This document shows positions 25,761 to 35,350 of a stretch of DNA of 64,000 bases, one piece after another. Position 1 is the first letter of the stretch, and each line of letters starts with the position of its first letter. This DNA comes from Arabidopsis thaliana. Lineage: Eukaryota > Streptophyta > Magnoliopsida > Brassicales > Brassicaceae. The position numbers and the translations under genes are program-made. The stretch covers positions 5,263,151 through 5,327,150 of the forward strand of contig NC_003071.7 in NCBI RefSeq assembly GCF_000001735.4. The letters are read 5' to 3'. The notes beneath the pieces are model-generated. The model ran no database searches. It saw only the letters and a list, made by a program, of their open reading frames with translations, and was not told the origin of the DNA.

Positions 25761-26598
25761 TGTGAGAGTCGAAACTCGCACAATCAAAATTGTATTAGGG
25801 TTTCTTCAAAAAATGGATCTTTGCGAGACTCTCAAAGAACAACAGAATTGTTCAATTACCGCGGACGGTATTCTTGATATTATTATTGAAAAGATGATGT
25901 TTTGATCGTACAAGTGTTTAGAAAAGTGAAAGATAAGTGTTTTAGCCTTCAAAGTCAGAGCGTTTTGATAGCCTCAAGTTGATAGCCTTTTTTCCGTCCC
26001 CTTTTTGTGAAATCCTTGAGGCGCTTTATATAGGCCTAACGACCGCCTCTTCCAATATTTTTGAAAGATTTCCCCTTATCTTTAAGTCGGCGACCGAGGA
26101 TCTTTGCAATAAGGAGATTTCCCTTATATCTCGTTCTATCTTCAGGAAAACTTCTAGATTTGGCCATATCCTCGAAGATTCTTTATTATCATCTCCGGAT
26201 TCTTCGGAAATGGTCTTTGGGCTCCTTTTGGTAAAATTTGCAAGTCTTTGCCTCGGGCAACTATGAAACGCTAGGCATCGGCTCGGTGTACATTCTATGC
26301 AACCTAATGTCTTCCGCGCTGGCCCTGGACGATCCACGAGACGCCCAATCTCGGCTTGGGCGTGTTTACTGGAGTAACAACCGAGCCGCGCGATAGTTCT
26401 ATACCGGAATCCCGAGGTATTTCCTTTCCTGGCTCGAGGTGTGTTTCTTGGAGTGGCACATGAGCCGGATAATGAATACCCGAGTAGGTAGCATCTCGTG
26501 AATAGTTTTCCTACCGTTGAAGTAGTAAGCTGAGATCCCGGGGCGTATCTAGTCTCTCTTGCTCGGCTCGGTCTTTTTGGGGAAATCCGACCCCAACA
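25761..26598 (-). repeat. 5' LTR of Tat A
   Basis: An 838-bp LTR; on the minus strand it begins TGTTGGGGTCGG and ends GACTCTCACA. It is clearly similar to both LTRs of the Tat B element (34081-34867 and 43218-50024). It abuts the acidic-gene repeat at 26599. Confidence 0.85.
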
Positions 26599-26928
26599 AT
26601 CATTCCCTTCTTCTTTTTCTTCTTCTTTCTCTTCTTCTTCTTTCTCTTCTTCTTCGCTCTCTTCTTCTTCACTCTTTTCTTCCTCATCCTTCTCAGACTT
26701 TTCTTCCTCATTCTTGTAAGACTTCTCTTCTTCCACTGCCTCTAAAACCGGAGTTAAGGCCAGGATTGGTTCTTCAGTTCCTCCTCCCTCAATTGCCTTA
26801 TTTTGCTCTGATGATGATGGCTCCTCCGTCGAGGATGGCTCCTCCGTTGTTGCTTTTATTCATCTATCAATTGGCTTAGTTGCTACTCCTCTCTTCCTCT
26901 TTAACCCAGTTTTCTTTTTAGAGGCATT
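26599..26928 (-). pseudogene. Acidic Glu/Lys-rich protein gene fragment, copy 1
   Basis: On the minus strand an ATG at 26926-26928 matches the start of copy 2 (MPVKKKTGLKRKR in that copy), but a one-base difference a few codons in puts this copy out of frame. The later part reads an acidic stretch of KSEKDEEEKSEEEE type. The fragment ends where the Tat A LTR was inserted. I do not recognise the protein; the Lys-rich start followed by an acidic tract would suit a nuclear protein, but that is a guess. Confidence 0.55.
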
Positions 26929-27313
26929 ATCGGAAACACGAAAACAAGAAATCGAGAGATTTAGAGAAGGAGAAGGAGGAGAAGAGTAAGAAGAGGCGAT
27001 TAGGGTTGCAGTTACGCTTAAAAGAAGGAGAAGAATAGATTAGGGTTCTTCGTTGTTGAGAACTGAGCGCGAGTTTGAGAAAGGAGAAAGAGAGGAATCG
27101 AACAATTCCTCGAAAATTGAAGTCACGAAACTTGGAATATCTGATGGGGAGAGATGGGTTAGGTGTGGTTCGAATAGATCCAGGTTTTCTCTGTAAAAGT
27201 TGAATTTCGGTTGGAGTATATTGGTAAATCCCCACTTTTTGTAATAAAATTAAATCCAAACTAAATTCTGTTTTTTCAAGGAGATATGGGGTTAGAGTTT
27301 GGGAAAAGGGTAG

Positions 27314-27660
27314 TCATGAGACATAATCTCCTCCGCCCAAGGATCTACTACTATCATTGGAGGACTCTTCTCCGTCGTCATTCCCTTCTTCTTTCTCTTC
27401 TTCTTCGCTCTCTTCTTCTTCACTCTTTTCTTGCTCATCCTTCTCAGACTTTTCTTCCTCATTCTTGTCATACTTATCTTCTTTCACTGCCTCTAAAACC
27501 GAAATTAAGGTTGGGACTATTTCTTCACTCCTCCTACCTCTATCGCCTTATTTTGCTCCGTCGAGGATGGCTCCTCCGTCGTTGCTTTTGTTCCTTTATC
27601 AATTAGCTTCGTTGCTACTCCTCTCTTCCTCTTTAACCCAGTTTTCTTCTTTACAGGCAT
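27314..27660 (-). pseudogene. Acidic Glu/Lys-rich protein gene fragment, copy 2
   Basis: ATG at 27658-27660, reading MPVKKKTGLKRKRGVATKL, then a Thr/Glu-rich part. A stop after about 50 codons breaks the frame relative to copy 1, where the same place stays open. The acidic tract follows in another frame, ending with SSNDSSRSLGGG near 27330. The family is unknown to me. Part of the three-copy tandem repeat. Confidence 0.55.
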
Positions 27661-28041
27661 TATCTGAAACGAGAAAACAAGAAATCGAGAGATTGAGAGA
27701 AGGAGAAGAAGGAGAAGAAGGAGAAGAAGGAGAAGAAGGAGAAGAAGGAGAAGAATAAGAAAAGGAGATTAGGGTTGCAGTTACACTTAGAAGAAGGTGA
27801 AGAATAGATTAGGGTTCTTCGTTGTTGAGAACGGAGGGCAAGTTTGAGAAAGGAGAAAGAGAGAAATTGAACAGTCCGCTCAAAAATTGAAGTCTCGAAA
27901 CTTGGAAAACCCGCTTGGGAGAGATGGGTCGGGTGAGGGTTCGAATAGATCCTGGTTTTCTCTGTAAAGTTGAATTTCAGTTGGGGTATATTTGTAAAAT
28001 CCCTACTTTTCAGAATAAAATTAAATCCAAATTAATTTATG

Positions 28042-28380
28042 TTATTCTAAGGGAGAGATGGGGTTAGAGTTTGGCAAAAAGGACTCCTGAGACATTTTCT
28101 CCTCCGCCCAAGGATCTAATACTATCATCGGAGGACTCTCCTTCGTCGTCATTCCCTTCTTCTTTTCTTCTTCTTTCTCCTCTTCTTCTTTCTCTTCTTC
28201 TTTGCTCTCTTCTTCTTCACTCTTTTCTTCCTCATCCTTCTCAGACTTTTCTTCCTCATTCTTGTGAGACTTCTCTGCCTCTAAAACTGGATTAAGGTCG
28301 GGACTGATTTTACTACTCATTCTCCCTCAATTGCCTTATTTTTCTCCGTCGATGATGGCTCGTCCGTTGAGGATGGCTCC
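28042..28380 (-). pseudogene. Acidic Glu/Lys-rich protein gene fragment, copy 3
   Basis: Open on the minus strand from the MSSKISPDLNPVLEAEKS stretch through the acidic tract to a stop at 28042. The Lys-rich first part seen in copies 1 and 2 is absent because the repeat ends at about 28380. A GAGGATGGCTCC tract at the right edge matches the Ser/Thr part of the other copies. Probably not functional. Confidence 0.5.
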
Positions 28381-28381
28381 T

Positions 28382-28732
28382 AAATTCACACTAAATCAAG
28401 AGAGAGACAATGATCGAGAAAGAACAAGGGCGAGCTATAACAATGATAGGAGGAGAAACGATTATGATCCAAGGGCATGTTACAAGTGTGGAAAATTGGG
28501 ACATTTCGCACGATCTTGCCATGTGGTTACCCAACCAACGACGGCATATATCACATGCTATTTCTGCAGCGAAGAAGGGCATCGTTCCAATGGATGTCCG
28601 AATAAGAGAACGGACCAAGTGAATCCGAAGGGCCATTGTTATTGGTGCGGAAATCAAGACCATCGTTTCAATTTGATTATTTGGAGGTCAAGATGTCTCT
28701 TTAGACTAATGAAACCTAAATATGCGTTTTAA
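28382..28732 (+). pseudogene. CCHC zinc-knuckle protein fragment
   Basis: Open on the plus strand. It has two clear CCHC knuckles, CYKCGKLGHFARSC and CYFCSEEGHRSNGC (C-X2-C-X4-H-X4-C), and a partial third, CYWCGNQDH. A basic Arg/Asn/Asp-rich stretch precedes them. Zinc knuckles bind single-stranded nucleic acid in host RNA-binding proteins and in retroelement Gag. No promoter, ATG in context or further domain is seen, and it abuts the repeated gene fragments at 28380. It could be a captured host exon or a Gag remnant; I cannot tell which. Confidence 0.5.
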
Positions 28733-28735
28733 ATT

Positions 28736-29641
28736 TAAGTTTTTCAGTTGCATCATTTAGGCTTAGCTTTACTAAACCCCTAAAGTACATAAATATGCAA
28801 AACTATTAAAGCTTTATCCAAATTTACTATTTTATTAAAGCTTAATCCAAGTGTATTAAAACTAAACAAATTATAAGAATTTTTTTTTCATATTCTATTT
28901 TACTAGATTGCTCATATTGATAATATTTTAACATTGGTCAAAGACGGTTTAGTGTAAACATATAATTCTTATTTTTTAAATAATACGGTAAGGAACTTAA
29001 AATTTGAAAGGTATTAGGATTTTAGCATCCACGTGTGATTCGGTTTATAGAGCCTATATACAAGAAAGTTTTTGAATATGAAGATAAACGAACAAAAAAG
29101 TACAGAAAAATTAGAATGTATATTAGACAACAACATAATACTGATTTTGACTATTGTTAAAAAGATAGGTATGTCCTGAAATACAAATAAAATTTTCAAA
29201 TTAGAGTATGGTTCAAAAGCCTTGAGACACAAGGTTACATTTTTCATGTAAGCTCCTTCTGGAGTGACCGTCTTATGTGACTAACCATTTCGAATAAATT
29301 TAATAATATATAGTCTTTGATAGGAAAAATATTATTTAATATTTTCACTTTTAAATTGTACTCGTTTATATATCAACTTCATATGTAATTATTTTATATA
29401 TTAATTAAACGTTAACAACCATTTGAAACGTTAAAATGGATTGACTAGGGCAAAAAGACATACTCTCTATCTAAGCCTATATATTCAAACTTTGGTTCAG
29501 ATTCGGTTTGGGTTAATTCGGATTTAGAATTCTTCGGGTGGGAAAGTTTATTACCCGTTTGGATCTTATAACTATACAGTTTGGATAAATGTCTAATCTG
29601 GGTCTGTTTTGGATCAGTTTTTGGAGAAAAAAACAAAAACA
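28736..29641. other. AT-rich stretch without a recognisable gene
   Basis: No coding signal on either strand. A GGTTCGGTTTGGGTT-like stretch at about 29490-29620 is the kind of low-complexity sequence common in Brassicaceae DNA transposon remnants, but I could not define ends. Confidence 0.5.
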
Positions 29642-30402
29642 CTCACTAAGTAACTCTTTGCAACTCAGTGTAGTTACCAGTGGCAAAACATTTGAGCAGA
29701 TTTAGTGTGGTTAAATATTGGCAATAGGTACTAACCATCTTATGTGGATTAAGGATCCTTGACTTGATGTTTTTTTTGTATCATCTCTAGGTGGTTAAAA
29801 TATTTTGTTATCATTTTTTTGGAGGTTTGGTTGTAGTCGGTTAATTTGGTTTAGTATCATCTTTAGGTGGTTTTGTTTGGGTGCATATGGTGGTACGGTG
29901 TTTTACGATACCTCCCATCTCTCGCAAAAAAAAAATGTCAACCCTTACAAATAACACGGAATAACCTTATCTAAAAAACTTGCCAAACTACCTCAATAGA
30001 AAAAGTAAACAATACTCCAAAATAACTTTGCAATAAATACAAATAAATGTTTTACCAAAATAGCTAAGTAGGAAAATAAACAACATGTCAAAATAACTAC
30101 TCACTAGCAAAAGTAAACAACACTCTAAAATCACTCACTAGCCAAAAATAATTAACATGCCAAGAATATAAATTAAATTAAGATTGAGTCAATAGCAACA
30201 CGTAATTACCTTAGATATATATAAATATATTTTCATTATATTACTTAAAGACACAGAGTTCCATCAAATGTGTTGACTTCAAAATTTGTATGTTATTTGT
30301 TTCACAAAAATAAGATTCAAACTTATGGATTTAAGAAGGAAAATCATTAAATTTTTATAATTGGGGATAAAAACATGAGACTGAAGTGTTGTTCTTAACC
30401 AA

Positions 30403-30409
30403 TATAAAA
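30403..30409 (+). promoter_or_regulatory. TATA box of bZIP copy A
   Basis: TATAAAA sits at the same place as in copy B (54046), about 340 bp before the ATG. A likely 5' UTR intron end, TGATGCAG, lies at 30701-30708, also conserved in copy B. Confidence 0.5.
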
Positions 30410-30746
30410 AGAGGGTCGAGCAAACTATCCATCCAAACATACATAATATTCTCCTTTCTCCATCCAAACAAACATAAGTTTCTGAGAGGTTTTTCTCAAC
30501 TCTTTATTGCTTATTAAACGTTTCAATTGTGTTTTTGTTCTCCTTTCTCCAATAACTGATGACAATCTCGATATCGTCACGGTGCAAAACAAAATATCTT
30601 TGATCATATTAATTTTTATCATTTTCCCATTTCTATTTGATATTTTGTTTTTTTGCATGTAAAAAAATGAGTTATACGTAGAAACATGACTTGTTTTATA
30701 TGATGCAGATTTATACTCCATTGTTGGTCTTCTCCAATCCTTAACA

Positions 30747-32330
30747 ATGAATGGATCCGACAATATCACTACTCCTTCCGGATCACGGTCTATGACTCAG
30801 CCTTCACTTGCCTCCTCCTCCTTGCCCCCATTGAGCCCTTCTTCGTCAACATTCCGTCGCAATTCATTACCATCGATGAGCTTTTCTCCGTCAGCTCCTG
30901 TGGAGAGTAGAGACTCTTCCATTAAGGTTAATAAAAATCCTTCATTGCCCCCTTTGGGTGTGAAGAGAAGAGCAGCCAAAGGCATGGCACCTTTGAGGAG
31001 ACATTACAGGACTGTTTCATTGGATAGTTGTTACATTACTTACTGAAGTTGCCTCCTTCTCCGGGTAACTTTTCCTCTTCAAGTTCAGTTGATGGAGAAG
31101 AGGATGCTTCCTGGCTCGAGTTTGGTAGCAGTGATTATACTGATGATGAATTGAATAAGATTGCAAAGAGTACCAAACTTCAAGATATTGCAAAGAGTAC
31201 CAAACTTCAAGAGATTGTATCTGATCCTAAGAAAGTCAGAAGGTAAGTGAACTTGTATGACTAAATTATTATTTGTCCTTTTTTTGTTTTTTTATCATGC
31301 TTTGTGACATTTATCTATGTGGATGCTCTTTCAGAATCTTGAAAAATCGAGAGTTAGCCGCATCTTCAAAGCAGAGGAAGTTAAAGTACATGATTGACTT
31401 GGAACATAGAATAAAATTTCTTGAGAACAAAAATGCTTTAATATTTGAAAAGATCAAACTTTTGGAGGTGAAACATATCATATAATTAGCAACCATGAGA
31501 TTGTCATGTCTAAACGGTATCTATAAGAAGTTTGATGAATTTGTATTGTTTTAATGTACATGCAGAAGGATAAAACAATATTGATGAATGAGAAGAAGGA
31601 AATCACGATTCAAATTGAATCATTGGAGCAACAGGCCCAACTTCGTGATGGTACGTTATCTTAATTTCTATCAATACTCTAGCAAATCTTTTAGTTTTGC
31701 AATCTATAGTAAAAGTTTGAGTTTTATGGGTTAAAGTTGTTATTAATTACGTAATTGCATGAACTTTGTTTATGACATCACCCTTAAAGTAATATCTCAT
31801 TTAGAAACAGCTTTATTTATTCTAGACATTCCACTTATTTTGCAGTTAGCATGATAGTACTTACAACACCAAGATATTCTTTATGTGCAGTAATTTCAAT
31901 TTAGTAAAATAGATGTAAAATATATTGCATAAAAAAAAATTAAAAACAAATTACGCGCGTTCATTCTAGATTCGTTAACGTTTTTTGATATACAGAGATT
32001 TAATGGTAATGTGTAGGATGTAAAATAATTTATTATTGCAATGTATAAACGTTTATACAAAACATTTTGGGATGAATGTAACTATCAAACGTTTGTTTTC
32101 ATTTCTCTATTGTTGCAGCTTTGACTGAAAAATTGCACGTAGAAATTGAAAGGCTAAAAGTAATAACTATTTCGAACGAAAAAGGGAGTGTAGAATTACA
32201 AAGGCTCAAAATGGAAACATGTGAAGTATTACAGTACCGTCGCGAGTTTGACAGATCAAACATGCAAGGAATGGACCCAAACATGTTCACTTGGTCTCAG
32301 CCAAACCTTGGTTTTTATGGACAGATTTAA
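30747..32330 (+). pseudogene. Group I bZIP transcription factor gene, copy A, frameshifted
   Basis: The four exons are readable by comparison with copy B: 30747-31242, 31335-31467, 31566-31650 and 32119-32330, with GT/AG borders and ATG at 30747. The exon lengths sum to 926 bases, one short of a multiple of three. A single missing base near 31033, just after the VSLDSC codons, throws exon 1 out of frame and gives an early stop; no ATG restores the frame before the bZIP region. The bZIP domain itself is well kept: NRELAASSKQRK shows the N-X7-K spacing of plant group I (VIP1-like) bZIPs, followed by a leucine zipper. Exon 1 also has a duplicated IAKSTKLQ stretch absent from copy B. It once encoded a nuclear DNA-binding protein; now probably a pseudogene, unless the missing base is a sequencing error. 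Confidence 0.8.
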
Positions 32331-33130
32331 GGAAGCTGTGGTAACTTTGACAATTCCATGGGATCAATGATTGAAGTTATAGTCCTTTACAATGTATTAG
32401 TTTATATAATTTATGTTCATGTTGAGAGTAAAAATGATAGTAACTGTGTGAGGCTTCCTTCAGACGATATATCCTTTTAATTTCTTATTTCTATATCAAT
32501 TTATGTTATTTTTCCATAAAATTATGTCTCGTTTTCTTTAACTACATGTCCAATACTCGCCCATACATGTCAATCCTACTTGTTCTTTTCAGCTTTCTTT
32601 AATTTAACTTAATCGGTTTCTTTAACTTAATCAGAGTTGATATTGTTACTTTATATGTAAATTAACCATGGAATTATTTATTCTCTTTGTCAAACATTCA
32701 TATCTGAATTAGTTTTCTTAATCTATTTGTCTTATTCAATATGTCAAAACACTATAACTACATTGCCTATTCAGTACGAATAGATTCTTTAGATATGATT
32801 AATTCATAGTTAATTTACATATAAAGTAACAATATCAACACTGATTTTTTTCAGTCAATTATAAACTATAGTCACATTTACATATATAAAGTGACACTAA
32901 AAAAAATTATGTGACTTCTAACTACCGAATTTCCATATCTGGTTGCAATGGGAAATTTAAATATTAAAGATCTGTAAGTTTTTAGAAATTACATTAGATG
33001 TCATAGACTATAAAGTATCGACGAGTAATTAAAGGGATTCAAGAAAAAAAAAAATGTCAAATTAGACATGGAAGAAAATGTGCATTTTAGGTTTTACTCT
33101 TATTCGATTTGGAGAGTATTCAGATCATAT

Positions 33131-34047
33131 AATCTTCAATCTTCTATCTTCTATTAACGCAGCCTTAGATGCTTCAATTGTGAATTATAGTATTGAAGAA
33201 AAGGTTTTTACCTATGGTTCCGGTATTACAGATCAATCTTACTACACTAATACAATATACAAATAGGAGGCATAGGGGAAGAAGCACTACGCCGAGAAAT
33301 CAACAACACAAAAACTTTCTTAAAAATGATTCCCTTTCTTTCTTCTTCTTTGTTGGGATTGGGACTAATCAAAATGGTTGGAACAATAAACATCCATCTC
33401 GTTCGTACTTTGGATACCCGTATAACCATTGAAGAATGTTGAAGGGACAACAAACACGAATCATATAACTTTAACTTGTTATTAGTTAAAATAATGTGAT
33501 GTGCATCATCAAGATAATAGCCAATTACAAATCATCTATATGAAAATAGGCTATCTCTTATCATATACTTGACAAGTCAAAACATGAGAACTTGCCATGT
33601 GTCAACATAAATTAAAAATAAATAGACAGAGTCTTCTCATTTAACCCTACCTAGCAAAACAAGTTTGACTATCTGTTTGGTTGAGGGAATATGAAACATC
33701 TTCCATGTCTTTTATTCTCTTCATGTCGCAAGCAATATAAGGATTTACGTAAGCGATTTAGAGAGACTTAGCACATGTCTGATGTATTCACTAATAAAGA
33801 AGATGCATCACCAAAAAATAAGAAGGAATCAAGAGTGACACCGTAAAGAATCGCTTCTTCCTCTTGACGTAAACCATGAAGATATGGTTTCAGGCTTTAC
33901 AAATTTCTCTTTACACTTCTGAAGCCCTATTTGGCTACTCCGGGATCAAAAATCGAATCGAAAACAAAAAATAATAATTACAATTAGATGCATATGAAAC
34001 ATAATGATGTAGTTGAAAATTAGGATAAAACTTACTTGTTTTTGCTG
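33131..34047. other. AT-rich spacer, no gene seen
   Basis: Lies between the end of duplicated segment A and the start of segment B. It has no coding signal and no repeat ends that I can define. Confidence 0.5.
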
Positions 34048-34080
34048 CTCACTAAGTAACTCTCTACAACGCGGTGTAGT

Positions 34081-34867
34081 TGTGAGAGTCGAAATCAACA
34101 CAATGGAAATTGTATCTTAGGGTTCTTACAAAGAAACAGTCTTCGCGAGAATCTCAAAGAACAACAGAATCGGTAAGTAACCACGGATGGTGTTCTTGAT
34201 ATTATTGATAAGAAACGATGATTTGATCGTACAAGTGTTTAGAAAAGTAAAGAATAAGTGTTTTTAGCCTTCAAAGTCATAGCGTTTTGATAGCCTGAAG
34301 TTGAGAGCCTTTTTCTGTGTACCCTTTTTGCGAAGTCCTTGAGGCGCCTTATATAGGTCTTCGCAATAAGGAGATTTTCCTTATATTTCGGGAGCTTTAG
34401 AAAAACTTCCAGATTTGACAATATCCTCGAAGATTCTTCATTATCATTTTTGGGTTTTTCGGAAATGGTCTTTGGATCCTTTTTATAACATGTGCAAGTC
34501 TTTGCTTCGGGCCTAGTGACCGCCTCCTCCTATGAGATGCTAGGCTTCGGCTCGCCACACATTCTACGCAACCTAATGTCTTCCGAGCCAGATCTAAACG
34601 ATCCACGAGGCGTCAAAGCTTGGCTCGGGTATGTTTACTAGACCAACAACCGAGGCGCATGGTGGTTCTGTCCCGGGGTCCCGAGGTGTTTCCTTCCCCG
34701 GCTCGAGGTGTGTTTCCTGTAATGACATCCAAGTCGGGTAATAGATACCCGAGTAGATAACGTCTCGTGAATAGTTCTCTACCCTTGAAGTGGTAAACTT
34801 AGCTCCCGAGACGTTTATGGTCTTTATCTGCTTGGCTCGGTCTTTTGGGTGAAATCTAACCCCAATA
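34081..34867 (-). repeat. 3' LTR of Tat B
   Basis: A 787-bp LTR. On the minus strand it begins TATTGGGGTTAG, directly after the polypurine tract CTGGGGGGGCAAAC, and ends GACTCTCACA. It pairs with the 5' LTR at 43218-50024. Confidence 0.88.
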
Positions 34868-35350
34868 GTTTGCCCCCCCAGCTCGTTGTTTTTATTAAGA
34901 GAGGCGACAAGATGTATGAGTACGATGACCGAGCCGACCGATCGTCTTCCTGTCCCGCGGCTTCTGACGTTTCATCTCGCGGGACTGTCAAACTTTGTTG
35001 CATGTAGCCGCTCTTTTCCCTTGACAAGTGGAAACTTCCTCGCTTATTCCCGAGGTTCACGCGGGTGCCCCGTATTTTGATGAGCCCACGGACCCATGAC
35101 GCGGTTCGTAATATCCTCTGGACCCGACGCGCCCTAAAAGCTGTATAAGTAGCAAAAAATTCCTTAAGAATTTCATTTGAAGTTCCAAAGAAAAAAATTC
35201 AAGGTTTGCTTTCTCTCATTTGATCTTGATTTCTTTACATTCTTTTCTTTTTCAGGTGAAGCTCCGTCGTCTATTAGGTTTATTTTGATTTTTCCGATTA
35301 GAATTTTCTGTTTTTCGGCCTTCATCTCGTCAAATATTCCCGAGCAGACA

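Larger units (their letters stand above)
17267..26598 (-). mobile_element. Tat-lineage Ty3/Gypsy element (Tat A), partial, broken
   Basis: Reading leftward from 26598: 5' LTR (25761-26598), gag region (about 25102-24230), protease with VLVDTGS (about 24190-23759), the inserted element 19434-23758, reverse transcriptase with VYIDDMLVKS (about 19420-18950), RNase H, the extra archaeal-type RNase H of Tat elements (WLLHVDGSSSKQGSGVGI, about 18463-18100) and integrase zinc-binding part and start of the core (about 18014-17267). The rest of the element is not in the window. It is broken, with many breaks, and looks old. Confidence 0.87.
26599..28380 (-). repeat. Three tandem copies of a promoter plus first-exon segment, period about 775 bp
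   Basis: Three direct repeats start at about 26601, 27379 and 28150 (offsets 778 and 771 bp). Each includes a long CTT/TCC-rich tract that codes, on the minus strand, for an acidic Glu/Lys-rich stretch. The first two also include an upstream non-coding part with an ATAAT-then-ATG start context. The left end is cut by the Tat A LTR and the right end by a CCHC fragment at 28382. A GGAGAA-type microsatellite lies at about 27700-27757. Confidence 0.82.
29642..33130 (+). repeat. Duplicated segment A (bZIP tandem duplication)
   Basis: It is homologous in direct orientation to 34048-34080 plus 50025-56985. Anchors: the CTCACTAAGTAACTC start (29642 and 34048), TTTTAGTGTGGTTA-like sequence (29700 and 50055), GATACCTCYCA (29910 and 51300), the promoter (30260-30750 and 53900-54360), all four bZIP exons, and the tail GGTTGCAATG (32942 and 56783). 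Identity is clearly lower than in the Athila array, so this is a much older duplication. Confidence 0.85.

Noticed and set aside
26559-28295. Plus-strand frames with runs of Leu and Ser in the CTT-rich repeats
   Set aside because: They are the complement of the minus-strand Glu-rich tracts, which have the sensible start and composition.
31028-31246. A shorter rescue start for bZIP copy A
   Set aside because: The frame opens at a TTG, not an ATG, and there is no in-frame ATG before the bZIP region.
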